Source: a virus
IMG/VR virus record: IMGVR_UViG_3300032284_000545
Coordinates: 1 to 46,835 of that record
Length of the DNA stretch: 46,835 nucleotides
Reading direction: 5' to 3' (one strand)
This document shows positions 40,146-46,835 of the stretch, piece after piece (within the stretch, counting starts at the first letter, position 1; each line of letters opens with the position of its first letter). The notes under the pieces are model-generated. The model made no database searches. It saw only the letters and a list, made by a program, of their open reading frames with translations, and was not told the origin of the DNA. Position numbers and translations under genes: made by a program.

Positions 40146-41025
40146 TGTTTCTCTTCATCACCCAAGTTACTTGTTCTACCGCTTGCCGATATTGATCAGC
40201 AAAGGTATCTACAACAAATTGACTGGCTACAGGATCTAATATCGGTACAATCAAATTTTTCTTAGATCCAATTTGATCACTATATAACTGTATAGTATCC
40301 AATGGATCTACAGTTTGTACTTCTTTCCATATCTGTTCAAGACAATCAAAGTCACGTACTTCTGTATAATCCCATTCAGTACAATTCGTTTTATAATATC
40401 CATGTCTGGCTCCAAGTATTGACCATAGACCGTTGTCTGCATGTTGACCTACACTCATCCATATTTTTAATCTATATAGGTTATGCCAATGCATCTGATC
40501 AGCAACTAATCGTCCGTTAAACAAACTCATCTTGACGCCTTCGCGGAATCCAGCACGCCAGGCCTGATATGGGCTAGTATTAGGATACGATGTACTGTAT
40601 GTTTCGTACATTGGTCGATATCCTTGTTCCCAACAAAAGTCAACTTGAGCTTGTTCGCCGTCTGCATCTTCATGTGTTCGCATAGACAGTACAAAATCTC
40701 TGCGCCAGACTTTTAGACTACCGTTTCCATAACGTAAGCCATTAACAGCGTTTACTCCGGGCCAACTAACAGCATTGGTATCCTCAGGTATTTCAATTGA
40801 TAAGTTAAAGAATCCAGGATCTACTATGTTGTCAGCATCTACAGTAATAAACCATTCAGTATCGCTAAGTTTTGCGGCTGCTTTATGACAAGCATCGCTA
40901 CCCTTGACTCCATGACTGCGTTTAGCCCACATGCACTTATCTAATAAGTCTACCCAATTTTTTTCAGCATTAGGTTCATCGTAACTGATAAAAATGCAGT
41001 CAAGCTCTGCTATGTTTAATTTCAT
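40138..41025 (-). CDS. GT-A-like glycosyltransferase, copy B
   Basis: 295 aa. DCIFISYDEPNAEKNW parallels copy A, and FITVDADNIVDP gives a DxD motif (DAD at 63-65). The rest follows copy A up to the INGL/VNGLRYG segment and then carries a unique C-terminal tail of about 70 residues. ATGA overlap with the carbamoyltransferase gene upstream, linking sugar transfer with carbamoylation. Confidence 0.65.
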   Translation of the reverse strand: MKLNIAELDCIFISYDEPNAEKNWVDLLDKCMWAKRSHGVKGSDACHKAAAKLSDTEWFITVDADNIVDPGFFNLSIEIPEDTNAVSWPGVNAVNGLRYGNGSLKVWRRDFVLSMRTHEDADGEQAQVDFCWEQGYRPMYETYSTSYPNTSPYQAWRAGFREGVKMSLFNGRLVADQMHWHNLYRLKIWMSVGQHADNGLWSILGARHGYYKTNCTEWDYTEVRDFDCLEQIWKEVQTVDPLDTIQLYSDQIGSKKNLIVPILDPVASQFVVDTFADQYRQAVEQVTWVMKRNNV

Positions 41026-42494
41026 GATAATACTCTAACACCATATAATTGTTCAAAACGATCAGCATCATTACGATCATTGACCATGGGCTCACCACGT
41101 ATGTTTAGGCTAGTATTTAATAGCATAGGACAGCCTGTCCAAATAAACCACTGTTCTAATAGTTGTCTGATCCCTGACTTACAGTCCTTGCCCACAGTCT
41201 GCACCCGGCTAGTTCTGTCAGCATGAACGATAGCTGGATACTGGTCTGGATATCGACAATAAGCCACGGCCTGCATATATGGGCTGATTTTAAATCCTTT
41301 AGGCATATCAAAATATTCATCTACGCATTCTTCTAATATCACAGGAGCAAATGGACGGAATTCTTGGCGGCGTTTAATTTGATTAACTTTGTCTTTAATA
41401 TCAGCATCACGTGGGTCTGCTAATAAACTTCGATTGCCTAAAGCACGTGGACCAAACTCTGCACGACCATTGGCGACCCCAACTATCTTGTTAGTCATCA
41501 ATTCACTTAACAGATCCTTAACAGGATATCTACCTGATATATTTGTACCTAAGTAAGGACCTTGCCAATCTAATCGACGGCCGTATGCCAGAGCTGCTGC
41601 TCCTAGACTACTACCACAATCACCAGGGTTAGGCATGATCCATATCTTGTCAAAGTATGGACCTAATAGGTCGTTGGCTTTACAATTAAGTGCAACACCG
41701 CCCATGTAAACTAAATTACGACTTTGCCCAATCTTTTCAGCACGCAACATGATATGATGCAGGCATTGCTCTAGGGTATATTGTGCGCTAGCGGCTATTT
41801 CAAAATCGGTCATGTCGGGACGATATTCGTCGCAGCCAAGATGCAAGTTCTGTCGGAAATTTATATCATGTGCATCATGTAAAAAGTCACCGTACATATT
41901 AGCATCATACATGGCATAGGCAGCCATGCCCATCAAGATGTATTCTTCATCTGAGGGTTTAAGTCCAGCACGTTTAGTCATAGCACTATAAAATAATCCT
42001 ACGCTGTGTGGGTATTTTTGGCTCCATAGTTTTTTATACTGGGCTTGCCCATCGATATATTCAGCGTCCCATATACTAACAGTATCCCATTCACCTATGG
42101 CATCAATAACCACTACGGTGGCATGTTCAAAAGGACTTGTTTGGAATCCCGCAGCTGCGTGTGACATATGGTGTCCGTAGTATTCAATTTTTGGCACAGG
42201 ACCCCAGGGCCAAATAGACTTTAATTCATCTAATACTGTCCATTTATTAAACACTTCATTATATTGTCCAGCATATAGTTGACGAGTTTTCTTTAACCAA
42301 GGACGTTCATAATAAGCAACACAATCCGGCAATCCGCCAACACGAACTGCTTCAGTGATTATTTCTTTATTTAAATGTCCGTCGTTTTTTATTTTACTAT
42401 AACGTTCAGCATGAGCGGCAAACACAATCTTGTCATCATTGATAAGAGTTATGCCTGCATCATGTGATCCTGTGCTTATGCCAAGTATTTTCAT
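41022..42494 (-). CDS. Carbamoyltransferase (NodU/CmcH/TobZ family)
   Basis: 490 aa. Transfers a carbamoyl group from carbamoyl phosphate via carbamoyl-AMP to a hydroxyl, usually on a sugar. The N-terminal Kae1-like domain starts ILGISTGSHDAGITL and has the metal motif HHMSHAA (His108 and His112), then VVIDAIGEWDT and GGVALNCKAN (about 284). The YrdC-like C-terminal domain carries EFGPRALGNRSLLADP and later LNTSLNIRGEP. Both catalytic halves look intact; the length is a little short of NodU (about 570). Overlaps the upstream 36-aa gene as ATGA. Confidence 0.93.
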   Translation of the reverse strand: MKILGISTGSHDAGITLINDDKIVFAAHAERYSKIKNDGHLNKEIITEAVRVGGLPDCVAYYERPWLKKTRQLYAGQYNEVFNKWTVLDELKSIWPWGPVPKIEYYGHHMSHAAAGFQTSPFEHATVVVIDAIGEWDTVSIWDAEYIDGQAQYKKLWSQKYPHSVGLFYSAMTKRAGLKPSDEEYILMGMAAYAMYDANMYGDFLHDAHDINFRQNLHLGCDEYRPDMTDFEIAASAQYTLEQCLHHIMLRAEKIGQSRNLVYMGGVALNCKANDLLGPYFDKIWIMPNPGDCGSSLGAAALAYGRRLDWQGPYLGTNISGRYPVKDLLSELMTNKIVGVANGRAEFGPRALGNRSLLADPRDADIKDKVNQIKRRQEFRPFAPVILEECVDEYFDMPKGFKISPYMQAVAYCRYPDQYPAIVHADRTSRVQTVGKDCKSGIRQLLEQWFIWTGCPMLLNTSLNIRGEPMVNDRNDADRFEQLYGVRVLS

Positions 42495-42601
42495 TTATAG
42501 ATAAATGGATCTCGTTGTTGAAGTTTTTTTAATCTACGTTTCATTTTATAATTGCGCCATGGCCAACTTAAAAAATTAATGATCTTTGATATATATTTCA
42601 T
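42491..42601 (-). CDS. 36-aa basic small protein between carbamoyltransferase and SGNH genes
   Basis: ATG at 42601 to TGA at 42491-42493. It overlaps both neighbours as ATGA: the SGNH stop upstream and the carbamoyltransferase start downstream. The product reads MKYISKIINFLSWPWRNYKM followed by a Lys/Arg-rich end (KRRLKKLQQR) and DPFIYK. An amphipathic, strongly basic peptide, possibly a membrane or partner anchor. The exact coupling on both sides argues that it is real despite its size. Confidence 0.55.
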   Translation of the reverse strand: MKYISKIINFLSWPWRNYKMKRRLKKLQQRDPFIYK

Positions 42602-43254
42602 AATATTCCTTTATGTGTTTGATCTATTTCTTTAATTAAATAATCAGCTATCAGTTGATGACCTTGTTCTAAAGGATGTCCTCCGGGCGCCATTTCACAC
42701 CCTTTGTATATATTTCTTAAATTGGTTGGTATGATGTATTGTTTATCTAATAATGTTTCCATATGATAATAACTGTTAGGTAATTTAGGAACAGAAGCAA
42801 AAGATTCAATGAATAGATAAGGAATTAGCAACTGTTTTAAAAAACTCTGCATACTTAATTTTATTATTACTGTACGTAATGCATCATCATCGTCTACAGA
42901 ATATTTTGTAAAATATAATGTATCAAATTCATCAGCGATTAGATTAAATTTTCCACCTGGAAAATTTATGTTTCTGTACATATTTTTCTTTATGTCAAAT
43001 ATCTCTCGTCGATGTGGTTGGGTCCATGGTATAATTACCATTGGAGTTAATCCTTGTTGTAATAGTTTAGGCAATTCTATAAAAGTTTTTCTTTGTATTC
43101 TATCATTGCTGCCTGCAGGCTTAGAAAAATTATACACAGGAATGTTATAGTGTTTACCTAACAATCCAGCAAAGTTTTTTTGTTGGCGGATAGATTCGTT
43201 GAGTTCTTCACCATAGGTAAAACTACAGCCACAGAAAAATAAACAATCTATCAT
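42598..43254 (-). CDS. SGNH hydrolase-like protein
   Basis: ATG at 43254 is used (ATGA overlap with the upstream stop) rather than a GTG at 43266. 218 aa. FCGCSFTYG carries the candidate nucleophile Ser11, YNFSKPAGSNDRIQ has the block II Gly/Asn, and PGGHPLEQGHQLIADYL near 200 has the catalytic His. The GCSFTYG variant is typical of phage and bacterial SGNH proteins encoded beside carbamoyltransferases. Probably acts on the same glycan. ATGA overlap with the 36-aa gene. Confidence 0.75.
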   Translation of the reverse strand: MIDCLFFCGCSFTYGEELNESIRQQKNFAGLLGKHYNIPVYNFSKPAGSNDRIQRKTFIELPKLLQQGLTPMVIIPWTQPHRREIFDIKKNMYRNINFPGGKFNLIADEFDTLYFTKYSVDDDDALRTVIIKLSMQSFLKQLLIPYLFIESFASVPKLPNSYYHMETLLDKQYIIPTNLRNIYKGCEMAPGGHPLEQGHQLIADYLIKEIDQTHKGIL

Positions 43255-43799
43255 CTTGTAGCCCACACACTGATTCTTTTGTTTGTTATCAAAGGCAACG
43301 TTAAAGATTTATCGTTGCTTAATTTTAATAAATCAAATTGAAATTTAGTTATTAGTGCAATATCACGATATTCTGTTATTACTAGGAAAAAATTGTTATT
43401 TTCAGACTGTACAGAACTATAAAATTTTTGTTGGTTTTCCGGAAGTAAACTATCAATATCAAAGGTTAATATTAATTGATTATTTTTATGAGTGTATTGG
43501 ATATTTAAAAGATCAATTAATATAGTACGATAGCTTAAATCTTGTACTACATTGTCAGGTAGTGCGACTCTATGACTGACTATCTCTGTCAATCGATATT
43601 TTAATTCTGCATGTTCTTTATCTGTGATATGCACAAAGTAATCCTGCATATGGCCAGTCCCTGTCATAACATGTGCTCCATGTCTTTCATTTATCTGTGC
43701 CGATGCATATCCGTCGGGAATATCAATAAAAGGTGTACCACTGATACTTTTAGGTATCAAAGTTATTTTATCATATAATGCGTAATAGTCTTGACTCAC
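43251..43799 (-). CDS. Hypothetical protein, 182 aa
   Basis: Begins MSQDYYALYDKITLIPKSIS and contains a Tyr/His-rich stretch (ERHGAHVMTGTGHMQDYFVH) followed by a beta-rich half. I recognise no domain. No signal peptide or membrane segment. Both ends overlap neighbours as ATGA (43251-43254 and 43796-43799), so it belongs to the glycan block of genes. Confidence 0.6.
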   Translation of the reverse strand: MSQDYYALYDKITLIPKSISGTPFIDIPDGYASAQINERHGAHVMTGTGHMQDYFVHITDKEHAELKYRLTEIVSHRVALPDNVVQDLSYRTILIDLLNIQYTHKNNQLILTFDIDSLLPENQQKFYSSVQSENNNFFLVITEYRDIALITKFQFDLLKLSNDKSLTLPLITNKRISVWATR

Positions 43800-44614
43800 A
43801 ATGCAGCCTCTAATATTTTAATTACATCATTGGTAATTAATTCTTTCTTAACGTAGTGTAATAAATCTGTCTGTTGCCAAACACCTAATTTAATTTGTCC
43901 GTGTACATTTAATAAGAATCTTAATTTGTCATTCCAGTCAGTAACATAAACGTCTTTAAATTGTTGTACTGCTGGTTTCATATGGGTGATACGTGGCCAA
44001 TCCCACTGTGGGAATACTGCTTGATCTTCTATATCTAATATAGCCAAAGACATAGCAAACGCTTCATCTGTTGGAATAGTTGCTAGCCCACTGGTAGGTA
44101 TCAATCGATCAATAAATTCTTCAGGATAGTCTGTAATCATTTTAACTTGATCAAAAAACTCTTGTGCCATTTTAGATTTTTTAAAATAGGTCCAAGCACT
44201 ATATACATCAGGCCATTGGTTATCGGCAAATATTTTTCTATAATGTCCGTAATGGAATCTTTGTCTGCGATAATTTTGCGAGCAACTAGCAATAAACAAG
44301 TCTAGATCTGATACTAAATCCCAATAATAATCCATTGGTTGTAAGAATAACATATCGCTATCTAACAGCACAGTTTCATCATAAGGACTGAGATCATACG
44401 CTCGCGATCTTGCATCCATTCCAGATAACATTCCACTTGGAATTATGTTATCAAATATGTCTGTATTAAAATACCCACGATTATTAGTTATAACGCTAAC
44501 ATTATTGTAACCGTGGGGTTGTGTGATTTTGATAGTCAATGCACAAGCATAGGCTAAACGACAATAGCTGACTTGTTCTGTTTCTAACGCAAATAATAAA
44601 TAACCCTTAGTCAT
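43796..44614 (-). CDS. GT-A-type glycosyltransferase with DSD motif, copy 1
   Basis: 272 aa. Starts MTKGYLLFALETEQVSYCRL, then VLLDSDMLFL with the DxD motif (DSD, 85-87) as in GT8-like enzymes, and PTDEAFAMSLA near the acceptor side. Cytosolic, no membrane segment. Its paralogue is directly upstream with eight bases of overlap. Donor unknown. Confidence 0.72.
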   Translation of the reverse strand: MTKGYLLFALETEQVSYCRLAYACALTIKITQPHGYNNVSVITNNRGYFNTDIFDNIIPSGMLSGMDARSRAYDLSPYDETVLLDSDMLFLQPMDYYWDLVSDLDLFIASCSQNYRRQRFHYGHYRKIFADNQWPDVYSAWTYFKKSKMAQEFFDQVKMITDYPEEFIDRLIPTSGLATIPTDEAFAMSLAILDIEDQAVFPQWDWPRITHMKPAVQQFKDVYVTDWNDKLRFLLNVHGQIKLGVWQQTDLLHYVKKELITNDVIKILEAAL

Positions 44615-45458
44615 TGGATAACTCCAGCAGACTATCTAAATTTGCTAACAAATCTCTTTTGTTTAACACGTGCAAATCCTGGCCGTGGCATTTAATCAAT
44701 TGATATGCTTCGCTGTGATTACGATTCTTTGTTAAGAAAACTATATCCCCAATTGGTTTAATATCTACTATCTTCTCAGCATCGCTAAAGAATAATGGTG
44801 CGCTTAATGTCCCATGCCATGGATCTACTCCATGTGCTCCTATTATATGTAATGCTATGCTAAACGCAAAATCATTACGGTATTGTTTAGGGTCAAATTC
44901 GTACAATTCTGCAAAATATCCATATTCCTCTTTGATATATTTTACCAGATCAAATAATATCTTAGTGTTGGAATTTTTAGTAAACATAATATTGGTGGCC
45001 CACAATAGATCAATTGTATAGTCACCCACTTTCTGTTCTTTTAACTCTGACTGTAGATCAATCATGCGAGGGCAAATAAGGAAGTCATGGGGATCGTTCC
45101 AATATTGATTTAATGTTTCGCTGAATATTAAAAAATCACTGTCGATGATTAGCGTACGATCATATGGGGTTACTTCCCAGGCTAGTTCTCTGCCACCATT
45201 GAAGAAATCAACCAGCTCTCGTGACGCATAATCTTGCGCCGCAATATATCGTTTGTTGTTTTGTGGTTTATTGATTTTGATTATCTTGTCAAAAGGCAAT
45301 TTATTAAATTTTTTTTGAATATTAGCGATAGTTGTATCATCACTAACAATACTAACAGGCACTTTAAGATATTTTTTAACTAGTCTTGCAGCCAGTACCG
45401 CCTGAGACCCATATTCAATTTCACTATCATGAGCAAATACTAAACACCCCCGAGTCAT
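44607..45458 (-). CDS. GT-A-type glycosyltransferase with DSD motif, copy 2
   Basis: 283 aa. MTRGCLVFAHDSEIEYGSQA at the start and LIIDSDFLIF (DSD, 106-108), mirroring copy 1 including the Y-D-R/E-T segment before the DxD. LLWATNIMFTKNSNT matches the middle. ATGA overlap with the conserved phage gene upstream shows that the glycan island is fused to the phage core operon at this point. Confidence 0.72.
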   Translation of the reverse strand: MTRGCLVFAHDSEIEYGSQAVLAARLVKKYLKVPVSIVSDDTTIANIQKKFNKLPFDKIIKINKPQNNKRYIAAQDYASRELVDFFNGGRELAWEVTPYDRTLIIDSDFLIFSETLNQYWNDPHDFLICPRMIDLQSELKEQKVGDYTIDLLWATNIMFTKNSNTKILFDLVKYIKEEYGYFAELYEFDPKQYRNDFAFSIALHIIGAHGVDPWHGTLSAPLFFSDAEKIVDIKPIGDIVFLTKNRNHSEAYQLIKCHGQDLHVLNKRDLLANLDSLLELSND

Positions 45459-45802
45459 AATCCTACCACAGTCTTGACTGATCTTTTCTTTCTAAGATCT
45501 TCAAAATCTACACGATATTGATTAACAGCTCGGAAATATGTATTGCGGACTTCTTTTTGGAATGATGTTGGATTTTGTATCACTATTGGTGTAAAATTAT
45601 CATCCAGTATAGTTACACTACCGTCATCATCTGGGTTGAGCAGTTCCAAAAAAACTACAAAATTTCGATCAATGGTAAATCGTCCGCCGCCATAAATTAA
45701 TTCAAGATCGCGACGAAGTCTTGCTTGTATACGTTTTTTTTCTAAATATAAAGTGTGTTGTAGATTACCAAAATCTAATGCTCGTTCTAATCTTTCGTCC
45801 AT
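45455..45802 (-). CDS. Conserved T4-like phage protein of unknown function, 115 aa
   Basis: Begins MDERLERALDFGNLQHTLYL, continues with a helical basic region (KRIQARLRRDLELIYGGGRF) and a beta-rich middle with DDDGSVTILDDNFTPI. I recognise this as a conserved small protein of marine T4-like phages without known role. Its ATG is immediately preceded by a T-run belonging to a terminator-like hairpin. ATGA overlap with the downstream glycosyltransferase gene. Confidence 0.7.
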   Translation of the reverse strand: MDERLERALDFGNLQHTLYLEKKRIQARLRRDLELIYGGGRFTIDRNFVVFLELLNPDDDGSVTILDDNFTPIVIQNPTSFQKEVRNTYFRAVNQYRVDFEDLRKKRSVKTVVGL

Positions 45803-45848
45803 AAAAATCCCCAGCGTATCATGTAATTATACAGGAAAATACTGGGGA
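45801..45848 (-). terminator. Rho-independent terminator-like hairpin after the structural gene
   Basis: Read on the minus strand, CTGGGGA pairs with its inverted partner: arms at 45842-45848 and 45808-45814 form seven base pairs (extended by ATA/TAT across a two-base bulge), followed by TTTTTAT at 45807-45801. It lies 21 bases after the stop of the structural gene. The loop, about 19 bases, contains the octamer TATAATTA, and the T-run includes the start of the next gene's ATG. Confidence 0.6.
45824..45831 (-). promoter_or_regulatory. Late-promoter-like octamer TATAATTA inside the terminator loop
   Basis: On the minus strand TATAATTA lies 21 bases before the ATG at 45802. A -35-like TTGCAT is at 45854-45849. 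It could restart transcription right after the terminator for the downstream gene and the glycan island. No strong ribosome binding site is visible in the resulting leader except GGGGA. Confidence 0.4.
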
Positions 45849-45869
45849 ATGCAAGGTCTTGATAGTATA

Positions 45870-46835
45870 TTATGGTGCAAATGTAGTAGTTGCAGCCCAC
45901 GCCGATGTTGTAGTAGCAGTTGGATTGGTTCCAGAAAATGCACCACTAGCCGCAGATGCGTAAACATAGTGACCAACCGTTGGACTAACTGTTTGAGTAA
46001 TACCTCTCGGTACAGATCCATCATAGTATACTACCTGATAGTATATTTTAGCCTGATCATATCTAACATTAGCATCAATCCTTACATAATTTTGACTGTA
46101 TGTCGGTGATCCAGTACCACCAGTCTGATTTTCTAAGTGGAAAACTCTGGTAGCTGTATTAGCTGAGGTATTATTAAGTGGTAAGGTCGGACTAACTTGT
46201 CCAGGAACCAAACTTGCTAGAGATGTTGCATTGAAAACATATCCAGTCGCGTCCAACATAGCATTCCATTGGACATCTTGTGCTAATGCAGTTAATCCAG
46301 ATTTGATACCTTGTATGTTTACATTACCACCTTGATTGAAATAATATTGCATGGCTGCCGCAGATGTGAATGTTAATACTCCGCTGGTAATAATACCAGC
46401 ATTGGCACTGCCCCAGGCAGAAGCATAGGTGTTAGTTATTAAAGTTGATTTGGTAAACTGTCCTGCTGCCACTGAAGTCCTATTAGTAATATAGGTATTC
46501 ATAAACGTATCTAAGGTGTTTAGATCTGCGGCTGTTATGGTTTTACCAATGGTTTCATAACTCGCACTATATCCAGAAAAGCTAGCATTGGTTTGGTGTA
46601 TGGCGATTTTATTTACATCATCAGCTAGTAACTGCCATTGGCTAGCGGTGATTACCGCTGATGCTGAGACTGCCGATGATGTAACTGTTTGGTTGTACCC
46701 ATAGCTGTTGGCGTTCAGACCTGCATTCCATGTTACCCCAGTACCAGGACCAAAAGGACTACCACTACCAAGAACTTCAACTACTTTGGTCTGGACTGCA
46801 TTATAGTCTGCACCATAAATTATACCGCCTGTTGC
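45870..46835 (-). CDS. Virion-type structural protein, 5' truncated by the window edge
   Basis: The frame is open to the right edge, so 321 C-terminal residues are visible. The first visible part has IYGADYNAVQTKVVEVLG, then YNQTVTSSAVSASAVITASQ and a VNKIAIHQTN segment. This pattern, D-Y-N...V...LG followed by T-S-S-A-V...I.A.W, is one I know from conserved structural proteins of marine T4-like phages. The remainder is Thr/Ser/Ala/Asn-rich beta structure, as in tail or neck fibres. An internal ATG at 46502 is not the true start. A terminator-like hairpin follows the stop. Confidence 0.72.
   Translation of the reverse strand, partial: ATGGIIYGADYNAVQTKVVEVLGSGSPFGPGTGVTWNAGLNANSYGYNQTVTSSAVSASAVITASQWQLLADDVNKIAIHQTNASFSGYSASYETIGKTITAADLNTLDTFMNTYITNRTSVAAGQFTKSTLITNTYASAWGSANAGIITSGVLTFTSAAAMQYYFNQGGNVNIQGIKSGLTALAQDVQWNAMLDATGYVFNATSLASLVPGQVSPTLPLNNTSANTATRVFHLENQTGGTGSPTYSQNYVRIDANVRYDQAKIYYQVVYYDGSVPRGITQTVSPTVGHYVYASAASGAFSGTNPTATTTSAWAATTTFAP

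Noticed and set aside
45753-46109. Plus-strand open frame opposite the structural gene
   Set aside because: Cys/Ser/Arg-rich shadow composition, runs across the terminator hairpin, no start signal. The minus-strand frame is open to the edge and has fibre-like composition.
1-46835. tRNA genes, CRISPR arrays, IS elements, integrase and attachment sites
   Set aside because: No cloverleaf-like segment in the gaps, no spaced repeat series, no transposase or integrase motif. Gaps are mostly shorter than 130 bases.

Overview
The window looks like part of the genome of a large T4-type tailed phage (Caudoviricetes) of the kind found in marine and freshwater bacterioplankton. This rests on four things seen in the sequence: strong AT bias with dense, overlapping genes; an adjacent dihydrofolate reductase and thymidylate synthase pair, as in T4 frd-td; several small proteins that resemble conserved hypotheticals of marine T4-like phages; and octamers close to the T4 late promoter (TATAAATA) at many operon heads. 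I see no tRNA, rRNA, CRISPR array, integrase or IS element. The host cannot be named.

Layout. (1) 1-5478, plus strand: phage housekeeping genes (VWA/DUF2201-type protein, small conserved proteins, DHFR, ThyA). (2) 5478-7573, plus strand: an APS-kinase-like protein, two tandem sulfotransferases and a nucleotidyltransferase. (3) 7567-15225, minus strand: a 2OG oxygenase fused to a second domain, a radical SAM protein, an arginine:X amidinotransferase, a PLP enzyme, an SDR-type sugar-nucleotide enzyme and a glycosyltransferase-like protein. (4) 15296-36053: short operons alternating in strand and packed with radical SAM proteins and HxD...H iron oxygenases, plus SGNH, SDR, GNAT-like, PP-loop and methyltransferase-like proteins. 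(5) 36038-45458, minus strand: GT-like, three-gene SGNH/small-protein/carbamoyltransferase unit, two pairs of paralogous glycosyltransferases and another radical SAM protein. (6) 45455-46835, minus strand: return to phage core with a conserved small protein and a truncated virion-type structural protein. No gene-free stretch exceeds 300 bases; the largest gap is 126 bases (1076-1201).

How it may work together. The island between the core blocks encodes nine radical SAM proteins and about eleven candidate non-heme iron oxygenases, together with sugar-nucleotide, amino-, amidino-, carbamoyl-, sulfo- and glycosyl-transferases. The most economical reading is a phage-encoded pathway that builds or decorates a complex glycan, either on virion proteins or on the host envelope. 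Late-type promoter octamers in front of many of these operons favour expression during virion assembly. The target molecule is not identifiable from sequence, and a peptide or nucleic-acid target is not excluded.
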